Shown: positions 11,362 to 23,700 of the stretch, one piece after another
Position numbering within the stretch: the stretch's first letter is position 1
Layout: each line of letters starts with the position of its first letter
Notes under the pieces: model-generated
Told to the model about the DNA's origin: nothing
What the model saw: the letters and a program-made list of their open reading frames with translations, nothing else
Database searches by the model: none
From: Notospermus geniculatus
Lineage: Eukaryota; Nemertea; Pilidiophora; Heteronemertea; Lineidae
NCBI GenBank assembly: GCA_002633025.1
Contig: NMRB01000224.1
Location: 414,558 to 478,557, forward strand
Direction: 5' to 3'
DNA length: 64,000 nucleotides
Program-made: the position numbers and the translations under genes

Positions 11362-11587
11362 AGGGGTTTAGTTAGGCCTAGGCCTAGAGGGAGTTTGGAA
11401 GTCACGGAAGTCAAAATACTTCTGGATTTTAGGTTCCACGAAGTCAAGTACTTCCAAAGAATTTTAAACTTCCAATGTATTTAAGCTTATGAAGTACATT
11501 TAGACTTCCAAGAAAAGCCCCAATACTCCCTGGTTTTGGGGTTAAGGAAGTCATGAATTCTCATCTAAAAATGTTAACTAAACCCCT
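11362..11587. mobile_element. MITE with inverted AGGGGTTTAGTTA termini
   Basis: AGGGGTTTAGTTA at the left matches TAACTAAACCCCT at the right. The 8-bp flanks, AGGCCTAC and GGGCCTAC, differ at one base, as expected for an old hAT-type target duplication. No protein is encoded. Confidence 0.75.
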
Positions 11588-11691
11588 GGGCCTACATCCA
11601 TTTTTTATGCAACATTCATTCTAGCAGACAGAAGCCAGCCAGCGTGTGCTGAGTGTGAAAGTGAGACTGAACATGCTGAATCACTGATGAT

Positions 11692-11815
11692 GGGTCATGA
11701 ATAAAGAGTAGTAGGCCCTAAATGCTTTTACTTGAATTTTGCAGTACAAAATGCACACGGCAATGCTGTACAAATCTGAAGTAAAAGCAATTGCTAGTCT
11801 TTATTCATATGACCC
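11692..11815. mobile_element. MITE, 'GGGTCAT-ATTCAT' inverted-repeat family
   Basis: The left end is GGGTCATGAATAAAG and the right end CTTTATTCATATGACCC. The interior 'GAAGTAAAAGCAATTGCTAG' is shared with the elements at 12934-13044 and 16429-16541. A related TIR bounds 48325-48443. Confidence 0.7.
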
Positions 11816-12933
11816 GATGTCTTTTGCTGCTTTTGTTAGGTACTTCGTTTTCTCAGTGCCTTTCACTTCCTCATTACTGTGTTCTTTATCTTTGCCTGCC
11901 ATATACTAGGCGGCAGCCTAGGCCCTGTCTGATGCATGCTCTATGCAATGTTTCTCTCGCTTTTTTCAACTGTTACACTATCCAAGCCAAGAGTAGAGTT
12001 TGATTCATTTGTTTCACTTGCCAGGGTCCAGTCCAGTTGAGACTGGGAAAATAAAATTTGAATGTAGGAGGAAACCAGTGAACATCGGACCTATCCGAGA
12101 GAGAGCTCTGTATATCACTCTGGACTGTTTGGGCAAATAATAATAGTGGGTTTTAAGGTGAAAACCATAGCTTCCCACCGGATTCGGACTCTAGACTGTT
12201 CAGTGCAAGATAACACTGTTTCTTTTGAAAAACAGACAAAAACAGAAATAAAATTCAAAATTCAAAAACAATTAAAGAAAAAATTAAAGGCCTACATTTT
12301 GTAATAGTGTCAAATCAAATTTCAATTTAATTTCAATCCTGTTATGAGAACTGTCTGTTTTACGTCCTCAGAGCTCATTATTACTTCATAACACCGGTAA
12401 CCCTAACAATGACACTTCAAGGATCAATGCCATTGAATTATTGATATACTTTGAGAAGCATGGGTTCCACAATGGTTACACAACTTGTGCCTTTAGAGTT
12501 TAAATCTTTGCTTCCAGCCCCACTCTGATCTATTGAATGCATTATTTTGTTGCATTGTGTCTGTTATCCTGAGGGGATGGGAGTAGTTTCTCTTAGTAAT
12601 TGTTGTTATTTCCGTTTGAAGTCATGAGCGTAATGAGATGCTCAGCGGATTGAGGACTTATCATCATTGGCTGATGTTGAAATCTACAAACAAAGCATTT
12701 CCGTACACGGATATTCTTTGCGAATTTGGTGTGGTATTGATTTTATGCAGGAGGAGGATAGTGTGAGTTACAGAGCGCATTGTTGTAGCCATGGTAGCCT
12801 TGACAATGATAACATCCTCAGTGTCTGAGTGGTGTCATCTCATCTGTCAGGATTCCAGTGTTAATTAAATTCAGCATCTTTGCTACCAAAGGTATCTGTG
12901 CCAAGTCCGATGAAACAAGTCACCTTTGTTATT

Positions 12934-13044
12934 GGCTGGTATTCATGAAAGTTAGCTATTAAATGCTTTGCACAGCGAAGTCCAATGTAAATGTACTACA
13001 AAACATGAGGTAAAAGCATTTGCTAGCTTTTATGAATATCAGCC
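12934..13044. mobile_element. MITE, same ATTCAT-type inverted-repeat family
   Basis: The ends GGCTGGTATTCATGAAA and TTTATGAATATCAGCC are inverted. The interior 'GGTAAAAGCATTTGCTAG' matches the copies near 11.8 and 16.5 kb. Confidence 0.65.
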
Positions 13045-16000
13045 ATAGAGTCCAGATACATGTAGCCTTCTCAGCTTAGAAAGCAGCAGGTCTTGGGTTT
13101 TTGAATTGATAGCTTGAGATGGCTTCTTCCATACTCAACCAATTACCAGGGCCAATACACTTTGGCTTCGGCACTGGAGGAAAAAAATACGATGCAATCT
13201 GACAATTGGCAATTGGGACAAATCACTCTCAATATATTGGTACATTTTGTGAATGCCATTTTGGACAGTACCTCTATCATGTCTATCACTCTCGGGAAAT
13301 TTTTTGAGAGAGTGATCGTGCCAGATGATTGTAAATCATTGCACATGTATTACAAGTGTTACTTTTAAAACATCTGATATGACCTAATATGGTAATTCTA
13401 CTTCGCTTTTCAATATTTTATCGTTCCTCGAATGAGTGGGTGTATCTTTCGACTAATTTGTCCAGGGATTTCACCAGGTTTGAAGTAATCACGGCTTATT
13501 GCAAAGAATCAATTATAGATGATATGTCGCCATGCCTGAGGGTTCAAGATGCCCTGAGGCGGATTTCAAGGTACTGTCAATCAGGAGCCCCTCACTGGTT
13601 CTCCTGGTCCGTTACGTGTTGCTGAAGATCAATGAAGTAAAATAAAAACTCAGGAATATCAGGCCGTGATTTTTCTTTTAGCATAATATCGAGGTTCAGG
13701 TTTTACTTTTTCAATTTCAATTCTTAGACTTAAAAGTCGTCATCTCCGTTTAGCCTGAGGTGGTTTCATATCAAGTCTTCAAACATTCTCATCGTGTTGG
13801 TTATACCTGTAAGTTTCAAAGACTGGTGATGTTGTTGCCTGGAGCAAGCACTCATCATGTAGGTGGATTCTTGCCTGACTCCCATTTCCTGGTCAGCACA
13901 AATAGGGTAGAGTTCATACCGGGTCCCTTGGGGATCTGCCGGAGTGGTGCAGTGGAATGTGGAGTGCCCTCACCTCTGACGTGATGTGTGCGATCCCTGC
14001 ATGTTTGAACTAATTCATGTGATGCTGATTGGGAGAGGAGCTCTCATTGCCAGTGCAATTCTACACCTTTCTGGGAAACGGGAGTACCGGTAGGTGCTTA
14101 GGTTGAGGCTGCAGTTTTGAAGGAAAAAGGTCTCTGTGTTGAACAACAGATGTCACTGCCACACAGGTCTTTAGAACAGACCAGTATGCACTGATGCATA
14201 CATTATAAAGTTCTTAGAAATGTACCCGCTGCATGAATTCTCAATTAGCCTAAATTCAGCTTGTGTTACCAAACATTGGGTTTGTGTTTACGATTTGTGG
14301 TAGCCTCCGGTTCTAACTATTTTCCAACAGACTTGATGATTGGAGGGTCCACCCAGGCATGAATATTTGTCTGAATATTTCCTCTGAGGCTCTGTTGATG
14401 AAAAATGTCAAACTACAACTACGCCTACTTTTTGTGACCAATGCATTTAGCTATTCATGACATTAGTGTGGGGTTGTATAGATTCTAAGGCATCTGGCAA
14501 GGCCTTGGGCGTGGGGAAACCTGTTCTCTGCCTTCCGATTTCAGATCGCGATGTACATATTTGGAAGGCCATTGGAATTGCGTTCGCCTCGGATATCGAA
14601 CTGTAGCTTCCACTGCTTCTTGGCATTTGTTACCGTACATAATTGATCATTCTCTGTACATAATGTACAGCCAATTACTGTCAGGTTATGTTGAAATGAA
14701 ATCTACTTTTTCATGTCATTTTCAGTAACACGAGAATTTTGCCTAAGGGGACAACAGTTGTCTTGCCTGGATGTTCTACAGTTGTTTTTTCTGCTATTAT
14801 CATGATTATAGAACCGGCTGTTTGTTATATTATTGAATTTTGTCATTATGAAACACAGAGGTAAACACTTTGTCGCCATGGAGGACTGATCTCTTCAGAT
14901 AATTTGCATAATAACTGATCGTTAGTTTTAACCAATGGGATGCTATCATTCATATCAGGTTCCGTTCAGCCCATCGCCGTTTGAATACTTAACTTAGAAT
15001 CATGTAGCTGAATGAGGTATGGCTATGATCAAATACTGGAGTATCACATCAGTAACAGTGTAGGAGGAATCCCCCCCCCCCAGGAAATATCGTCAGTTGA
15101 TGGCAAATATTTTCTCATGAAGGCCTCCGATTTCCCCCTGCAAAGAGGGCCATCCTCTTTATAACATAAGAAGAGAAACTACAATGTACTTGGTTTGAAC
15201 CCAAGATTCCAGCAGTGTTAGGTGTGATTACTCTGCTATGCCACTCTGGGCACACCTAGCACCCCTCGTGGGTGATTCTAGTGATGTTCCTTGTCTTCTA
15301 GCGAACACGATTTGCAGGAAATCCTAAAGTGCAAAAAAGTCCAAGCATATTCAATTCATATGGTTAACCTTTTCTGTAGAACATATCGATGTAGCTGATG
15401 AGCCGGAGGGGATGTGATATAATAGACATGATTGTATGATTTGTGTTCGTGTTGCCAATGGCACTTTATAGATTTATCTTTGTAAGTTACTGCAGCTGCC
15501 TTCTGGCTACGTGAATTCACCGAAGCTGCCTCCGGCGGCGCCACCATTATCATTATTTTCAACATACTGCCTTTGTCATCGTATTTCAAAATCGTTGAAA
15601 GTTTTTACTCCTCTTTTGAAAGGCCAATAACGCATCTATTCAGCTGAAGTTGAGGTATTTATCCAGCACTGTTTGAATGCCTATTGTTGATTGTGTGAAA
15701 TCTGATCAAAAACTGGAGATATTTCAGAATAAGAAGATGTAATTTAATCATAAAAATCAAGTATTATGAACAAAAATGGCTGTCCCCACATTTGTTTTAC
15801 AAGATTCTCTACGATTTTGCCTCGTGGGCTTTTAGTTGCTGTCATTGAAAGCTGCGCATGCTGTGAACAAAATCTTGGAGCTCGCCAGTTCAATCCAGAC
15901 ATGCAAGTCTACCAGCAGTGCAGAAATCACTCCTGACGTCGACCAGGGTGATCTTTTACCATTCCGTGATTAAATTTACCATCATTGTCAATTTTGTTGT

Positions 16001-16428
16001 CATATTTTGAGGGATCTTCGAAATGTTCTTGCCGATTTTGTCGGACTTCCAATCTGTGGTGCTTCTGATTTCATTGAGCTTGTGTAGATGTGTGGAAAAC
16101 ATGCTCATTGACACTGCCACCTTTGGTTTTGCTGCTGATTGCTTTTCTTGGGGGGTGCCAAAGGTAAGCATTTATTTTGATCACATTTCAGAGAGTCCGT
16201 AAATATGTGCTTTGTTTTAAAATAGGCCAGTGAGTTGGTGACCGAGGGAAATATCAGTCACAATGTCATCTTTACATATCAAGGCCTACACACAGTCACT
16301 TCACCCTTCAGCTACACTCCCTTGAATTGAGCGAGGGTAGGAGAGAACACTTGTCAAAGCAAGATGTCACGACGAGACAATTGTACTGGAAGTTTCCAAA
16401 TGCTAAGGCAGCTTACTGGGTCTTTCGG
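13045..16428. other. Intergenic DNA without recognised genes
   Basis: No coding exon is supported. A degenerate SINE copy lies at about 13930-14003 ('CCGGAGTGGTGCAGTGGAA'), and another tRNA-like fragment lies on the minus strand near 15190-15255. A poly-C run is at about 15071. Several 60-85-codon open frames look incidental. Confidence 0.5.
13930..14003 (+). mobile_element. Degenerate copy of the GTCAGAGTGGTGCAGTGG SINE family
   Basis: 'CTGCCGGAGTGGTGCAGTGGAA' is followed by 'CCTCACCTCTGA' and a weak B-box, 'GTGCGATCCCTG'. It matches the tRNA-like head seen in better copies at 26114, 48887 and 49404. Confidence 0.5.
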
Positions 16429-16541
16429 AGGCCCATGGAAACATTAGTATTGCTTTTACTTTAATTTTGCAATATAAATGCACTAGGCAATGCTGTTTTT
16501 ATCTGAAGTAAAAGCATTTGCTAGGGTTTATTCATATGACC
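16429..16541. mobile_element. MITE, ATTCAT-type family (left end decayed)
   Basis: The right half 'GAAGTAAAAGCATTTGCTAG' followed by 'TTTATTCATATGACC' is nearly the same as in the 11692-11815 element. The left terminus is only partly recognisable (GGCCCATGGAAACATTAG). Confidence 0.6.
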
Positions 16542-17189
16542 TATTGACTGAAGCATTCTGCTGGCTGTTTCATTGTCGGGGCCCATGAATATCTGAGATC
16601 AATGGAATTCACATTTAGAAATGTGGTTTTCCCCAGTGCCCTTGAGTACTGATGAAAAATGTAACTGCAGTCCCACAGAAAGATTTAATCAATGAAATAA
16701 CAGATTTGCAAATATTCGTAAACGATAAACTGCCCGAAGGTCTCGTCAGTCATGAAAAATTAGCCGACGCTTCTGTAACTTGGCAACTAGGCCTCTGGGA
16801 AATACAGAAAATTGAAAACTTATAAATTTTCTATCACTTTTAGCATAAGGTCTTTGCTGTCAATGTTGTATGTGTATGATTGTCCTTGAGCATTGTTCTG
16901 TTTGGAGCAGAGCAGTGTATTCACTTGATGGAGTACTCGTTTTGATCTCCCAGGGAAACGGACGGGAAAATTTAGAGTGGTTGGCAAGGAATACTGTTCA
17001 ATGGGGTGTGATGAAGTTTGTAACGGGTGTGGTGAAATGACTCACAAAATTTCAAGGTTTCATCCCGGTGTGAGTGATGACATGGATGAGGGAAGATCTG
17101 AAGGCCAACACCCAGCAGCTGAGTAATTGTGTCAGACTTGAAGTGTTCATCGTCTTCACGGACGCTGAGAGTGAGAGTCAGGTCAAGCT

Positions 17190-17590
17190 GTTTTGTACTT
17201 CCAGGGTATGATCACATGTGATGTTGTCTGTTTTGTACTTCCAGGGCATGATCACAAGGTTATTTTGTCAATATTTTGTACTTCCAGGGTATGATCACAT
17301 GGTGATTTAGGGCCTAATCAATTTTCTTGGTACTTCCAGTGTGTGATCACATGGTGATCTGTCTTCTACTTCCAGCGAATGATCTGTCTTGTTCTTCCAT
17401 AGTATGATCACATGGTGATTTTATCTGTCTTGTACTTCCAGGCTATGATCACATGGTGATTTTATCTGTCTTGTACTTCCAGGCTATGATCACATGGTGA
17501 TTTTTCAGTTTTGTACTTCCAGGCTATGATCACATGGTGATTTTATCTGTTTTGTACTTCCAGGGTATGATCACATGGTGATTTCCAGTG
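17190..17590. repeat. Minisatellite of about 45-bp units with acceptor-like motif
   Basis: About ten units of 'TTGTACTTCCAGG' + 'TATGATCACATGGTGATTTT'. The unit length is about 40-48 bp and the last four units are the most regular. Each unit carries a TGATCA palindrome and a pyrimidine-rich CTTCCAG resembling a splice acceptor. The array ends at 'GATTTCCAG', directly before the first coding exon of the NO VEIN-like gene. Confidence 0.9.
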
Positions 17591-17594
17591 TGCC

Positions 17595-17724
17595 ATGGAT
17601 TCCAGCTTCAATACTGATGATCTGAGTGGTGATCATGGGCCTGTAATCTCCCTCGACAGTTCACTAGGCACACCAGAGATGGAGTTCAGCATAAATCAAA
17701 CATATATGTACCAACCATATCCAG
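17595..17724 (+). CDS. NOV: NO VEIN-like exon 1: N-terminal 43 residues
   Basis: It begins 'MDSSFNTDDLSGDHG' after a TTTCCAG that ends the minisatellite, and ends at CCAG|GTGAG in phase 1. Joined to exon 2 it reads 'YQPYPDAQMSGTETY'. An upstream untranslated exon is implied if the TTTCCAG is used as an acceptor. The next in-frame Met is in exon 2, at 20924. Confidence 0.7.
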
Positions 17725-20700
17725 GTGAGAATTTTCATCTTTATCTTTTAAAGGAGCACGGTATTGGATCTCAAATGCGTTATTTGACTGCCGACATAGA
17801 GGGAGCCACCTAGCGGCAGTAAGACGAACCACAAAAATGCATTACAAAATGTACGCAGTAAATCGGGTCATTCGCCGAGACGTTGTCAGACCCTTGGGTT
17901 GGAGAGTGGCACGGTGGCGCCGGCTGTCGAGAAAAAGTGGCAATACTGTGCTCCTTTAAGCACTCGTTCCCTTCATCACCACACACAAACTTGGCCAACA
18001 TGGCCAATTTGACAAAGTATGGTGTCTGTGTGAGAGAAAGCACAAGGAACCACTAATTCAGGATAGTACACCGCATGCCCAACACAGTTCCTCCTCAGAT
18101 GAAGATCTGTGACTCCATCGCTGGTCTTTTCTAGAAGAATGTCAATCCCAAATTATGCCAATCAAAGCGAGTTTTACATATCGCCTGCTGCGATACTCAT
18201 TCCATAAGATATCATGAAAAAAGTGATACCCTGGGCAAGCAATGATATGAAGACTGAATTGCAGGATCTTCTTTTACATTTGAGCTGCAGGAGGGCTCAG
18301 GTTTGAATCGCACTCCTGTTATGAGAGTCTCTTTTTTCTTCCCCTTCACTCTGGTAAGTGTGGAGGAGGAAGGCGTTTGTGACACTATTTGTGCGATATC
18401 AAACTAATCTTGAAGCTAATCTTGAATCAAGTTAGCTCTACCCTGGATATGAAGATAACCCACTCCTGTCCTTTGGGGAAGGGTCGGAAGTCGGCTTTCC
18501 ACCCTTTGAGTCAAGCTTGTGTTAGGAATACGCACGCATATCTTGTCTAGTTTTACACATCTTCACCCAGGATTAGAAGATAGTATCTTCTGTTGAAGAT
18601 TTCTGAGGGCCTCGGAAATGATTTGGAAAAAATTTGAAGAAACCTTCTTCAGATAGTTGATAAGAACAACCTTCTTCAAATATTTTTCAATCAATACCGT
18701 CAGATGTGAGAAAACTTGATGGAAAATGCTGTCTGCTGGACTCTGGGGACAGACGAGTTAAGAAATGAATGAGTTACAATGTTGATTAGCATCTTGCCAG
18801 TATCAGCTCACACTGAAGACAAGTTTCTCCAGGTTTCCTTTGACAGTGTAGAATTCAATTTGAAAATTGATCAACGCCGTGAGAGATTTTGTAATCTGAT
18901 TCTCCTGTCAACTTGTTCAAATTTTCGTAACACCCACACGACTTTTCAACCCGTTGCCGCTCTACTACACCTTTCATCATTTGCGGAAACACGTCGGTAA
19001 TGATTTTGAAATGCGATCCTTGCAAACCCTGCAACCAAATCGATGAAATTTGTTGCCTTGGCGTGTTGATTCAGAGGCATATAGGGACAATCTGGTAGTT
19101 ATTGCACTCATTTAATGAGGATCAATAAGAAACAGCTGCAGGCTATGACCAAACATACGGTTTGGCTCTTAGTTCATTTGACTTCATCAAGGATGCTCCC
19201 GCTGCAGCAGCACTGATTACAAGGATGATGTTTAGTTTAATAATGTACAGTTGATAACATCGCCAGCTCTGTCAGGGGAACCTGCATCCTTCTCATGTGA
19301 AAGCTATGCTCGGGCACACCTTTACTCAATGTCCTGTACACCCTAGTGTGGGAAACCTCTCACAGAGGCGTGGATCCGGGGGGGGCGCACCCGACGCGCC
19401 CTCACTTTCGGCCAAAAAGTTTGCAAAATTGACTGTGAATTCTGAAATTTGGGCAAATCATTGAAATTCACTGCAGATTTCAATGTTTCTAGCACAGTGC
19501 GCCCCCTCTTTTCCGAAATCGTGGATCCGCCCCTGTCACAGATAAATACCATCTAAAACAGGGTTCATTTGCACATGGATTTTGTCTGATTCAGGTCCGT
19601 AAAAAATATATCAAATTGACTTTTGCGTTGTCCTATCCGGAAAACTAGGGCAAACGGACTGGAAATGAGCCGGGTCCATGCGCCAATGAATCACGCTTTA
19701 TAGAGCAATCTCATTGCAAAAAGTTTGAAGTATGCTGTCCGTCGCAGTATGGCCATAAAAGGGTTAATGTCGCATGGAATAAAAACACATAAGGCAGATT
19801 TTTAATTTGTTCTCAAATAAAACGCATGACAATTCCGATTAGTCAGTACGGTACCTATTCAGACATTGCTGTACTTAAACCTATTCAAACCTGTCGCCTT
19901 CAATATTTGCCAACAGAACTCATTGTGCAAGCGTTTATATCGTTTTGCGAAAACCTTTGTTTCTTCATCATAGACGAATGGTTAATATTCAATAATGCAC
20001 ATAATAAATGAGCTTGGAACTTCTTCATTCCATTGTCATCGTTGTACATTTTATCTCAGTTAAATTCTGGTGTTTTTCCTGCCTTTCCGTGGATATTTCC
20101 AAATGAAGTCATTGAAGATGATCTCATATTGAATTAAATGATAAATAAAACCTATCTTGTCACTGTTTCTCTGTTTATGATTGAATGCCCATTGTTGACT
20201 GGGCCTGAAAAAGTTGTGAAGTCTTCACTTCACAAAATCACTTCATGGAGACACAGTGTTAGCTTCATCTGAAGAGGAAACCAAACCGCCCTCCCCCTCT
20301 ACCAGCGACCCCACTGAGCTAAACCGATCCTAGGCCCCGCAGGCAAGGCCTATTTTGATACTTCGTTATATTTATGAGAAGTTTTTCGCTCGAGGGGCTT
20401 TCAAGTCTGCCTCTGACATTTCAAGCCCCTGGAAGATCAATACAAAGCATGATGATCTGAAGCAGATAATAGCTTCGTTTGTTATCCAAATCTGCACCGA
20501 TTCTTCCTTACAACAGTTAGCTTGCCATCAAAGTCGGCGGAAATTTTCTGTATCATTCAGTTGAACTCTGGCTCCTGTCAGGCAAATGTCAGGCCAGGGC
20601 AGCAGATGTAACAAACGCATTGCCATGGATTACAAATAAGTTTAACTTTATTACGGTAGTCTATATTAGGAGTTTACAAACTTTCTTGAAAAGATGGATT

Positions 20701-23700
20701 GCAATTACAGTTATGGAACAAATGGTATGGACTCTTATTATTGCCTTTCTAAATGTCTTGAGCCCAGATGTTGTCTCTCCTGGCTCCTCACCACCCATCT
20801 TGATCGTGAACTTCAGCTGGTTTTTCAGCATTCAGAGTCCTCTTTGGCCAGGTCCGAATCTGTTTGTTTCCGTCAAATTTTCATACTGGCATTCTTTCCT
20901 GACTGTGTTTTTCAGATGCCCAGATGTCAGGCACGGAGACGTACACCACCAACTGGATGTACCCGATGGACCCGAACGCCTCCCTGTACGCCCCTCCCTC
21001 AGAGATGATGTATCCCCATTCAGGTTATCAGAACCCATGGACGGACCCTCCGTACTGCCAGCCGATGCAACCGATGGCATACGCACCACCGCACCGTGAG
21101 AAACGCACCTTGCGTCGAAGTTGCCGATCAACGCCACCTAGGAGTTCAAGTCATTACCACCACAGGGACCGGTCTGGTAGCGAACAAACATATGAATCTG
21201 AAGATGATTATTATCAAAATTATGAATTGGGAAGTTTAGATGAAGATCCTTATGACTTACCTGCACCAATGAATGACTACACTAATGGTTATAATGGTTA
21301 TGATTATTCGTATGATAGTGAAAATGACCCTGATCCACCTTCTTATAAATCACCACGTTCGGGCAAGAGCTCGACTGCATCAGTCAAAGTCTCGCACGAT
21401 GATCACCGAGATTATTACAGTAATCACAATGGCTACCATAGACCAGAGTCTTGCTCAACTCGGGGGCATAGTACCAGCAGTAGAGGTCATGTGACATATA
21501 AAGAAAATGGACGGATGAAAAGTAGAGATTATGACCGTGATAGATTGGACTCGCCAAGAGATAGAGATCGGGATTGGGATAGAGATAGGGAATGGAACCG
21601 GGATAGGGAGAGGGAGAGGGATAGAGATTGTACTCGGGATCGGGAAAGGGATAGAGATCGAGAAAGGGATAGAGATTGTGCCCGGGATCGAGGTAGGGAG
21701 AGGCATCGAGATAGTGATGGAGAGTGGGAGAGAGACAGAGATCGAGACCGGGATCACCCATGTGAGAGGGAGCGGGAGTGGGACCGTGATCATGACAAGG
21801 GGTCAGCGGATGTTGGCAGAGATAAAGACAGGGAGAGGGATCAGGACAGGGATAGGGAACGTGATAGAGAACGTGACAGAGATAGGGAACGTGACAGAGA
21901 TAGGGAACGTGATAGAGATAGGGAACGTGACAGAGATAGAGAACGTCGTGGTGCACGTGACACCAGGAGTGAAAGAAATGACTCCAGAAGTGAACAATAC
22001 GAGCGACGGAGTGAGAACAGCCCAAAGTTGACCTCAGACGACCAATTCCCATCCCTCGGGTCTTCGAAAAATCTGACGAAGAAGGAGCTGAAGCAGATGC
22101 AGGAGAAAGATACCGGGAGTGATGCTGGATCCAAACGCCGTGGAGGGGAGAAGTCGAGGAAAAATAAACGTCGTTCAGGAGGTCGGCCGTCGCCTCGTCA
22201 ACCAAAGCTCTCAGAATACCTTCCTGGTGGTAGCAAGAATGGGTCTGCGTCATATGAATCTCCTGTTTCAGAGCCAAGTCCCCTGCCATACATCCAAAGT
22301 GACGTTTCCATTGATGCCGTCAACAACGCAGCCATCGGCCTCATCTTGGATCTGGACAGCAAAGGCCGTCTAGTGACGGCTGAAGAAGTCGTAGATGGCG
22401 TCTGCCAGCAGTTTGGAAAATCATGTCTCGAAGACTTCGGTCTGACTTCTCCGGAAGAAATCTCATGTGTTAAGAAACTAATTTGGAAACAGGAGAAGAT
22501 CAACGCATATTTACATTCATATGATAGAATTCAAGCCATCGGAACACTTCATGATCTCAGCCACGATCTCGCCCAGCTCTTTGATAAGTGTTCATTTTCT
22601 GAGCTGCGGATGGGGCCGCTCATCGCGCAGCCCGAACTCTGGAAAGTCTTCACCTGTAGCGGTGCTCATGTTACTCGTATTCCTGAAATCACCACATCCG
22701 ACGTGATGCTTCACTTACGGAATTTCATGGATAAGTCCGACTTGTGGAAGAAAAATGTGGACATCAGTGACTTTAAGCAGTATCTATCTCAACAGTACAA
22801 TGTGGTCGATCCAGAAGGACTCGGGATTAGAATCAGACGGCTCGGCCTCGCTATATCTGTAAGTACACTCATTTCGTAGCTTCATGTCTCTAGGCATAGT
22901 GTCCAATTACTTGTGACTTCCGTCCCTGCAGCCTACAGGTAGCGTCCGATTATTTGGGGCTTATGTCCCTACATGTAGGCCTAGTGTCCTGTCACTTTGG
23001 GATCATGTCCCTAGGCCTAGTGTCTGATCACTTTGGGCTTACATGTACATCCGTAGGCCAAGTGGCCTATCATCACTTTGGGCTTTTGTCCCTAGGCTGA
23101 GTGTCCAATCAACTTTGAGCTTACACATCCCTAGGCCTGGTGTGCTATCACTTCGGGCCTAGTGTCCAATCACTTTGGGCTTACATCTTTAGGCTTGTGC
23201 CCATTTGCTGTGCTCTTATGTCGAGCTATCACTCCCCTAGAGTGGAATAACAACGATTTGGATGGAGGTTACTGAGTTGAAGATTTGTTACCGAGTGGAA
23301 ATACTTTGACCTTGAGATCCGTCAGTCTTAAAAAAATATCATTTTACAGGATTCAACCTTTCATGAATACTCCAGTAGGCGTTGAAGTCCTTTTTTCTCA
23401 AAATACCTGCACTGAGAGCATTCTTTAATGGAAGAATGCATCTTAAAAAGTTTATCTTCGTTTATTGACTGCAACCATGGAAACTCTTAGTTGCCACAAA
23501 CACCCACTTATCTTTGGTAAAAAGGAGAAATTGAGTTTGTTAGCTTGGGCTTCTGTTAACGTCATTTAGTTGGCAGAGAACAAAGTGAGACCTCGGCGCA
23601 TTTGTGCAAATCGATGAAACGAAGTCTTGCTACAATTGACGAGATTGATTTATATCTAATATAGGTGGCAATTCTTTGTCACAGAATGGATAGGTATTGA

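Noticed and set aside
17810-18043. 77-codon minus-strand open frame in intron 1
   Set aside because: Most of it lies inside the TTAA-flanked MITE.
21531-22031. 166-codon overlapping plus-strand frame rich in Gly, Ile and Glu
   Set aside because: A frame-shifted shadow of the RE/RD tract with only repeat-derived composition.
21384-22289. 301-codon open frame on the minus strand opposite the RE/RD exon
   Set aside because: It is antisense to a low-complexity repeat that leaves all frames open. It has no splice logic or domain, and the plus-strand frame is clearly coding.
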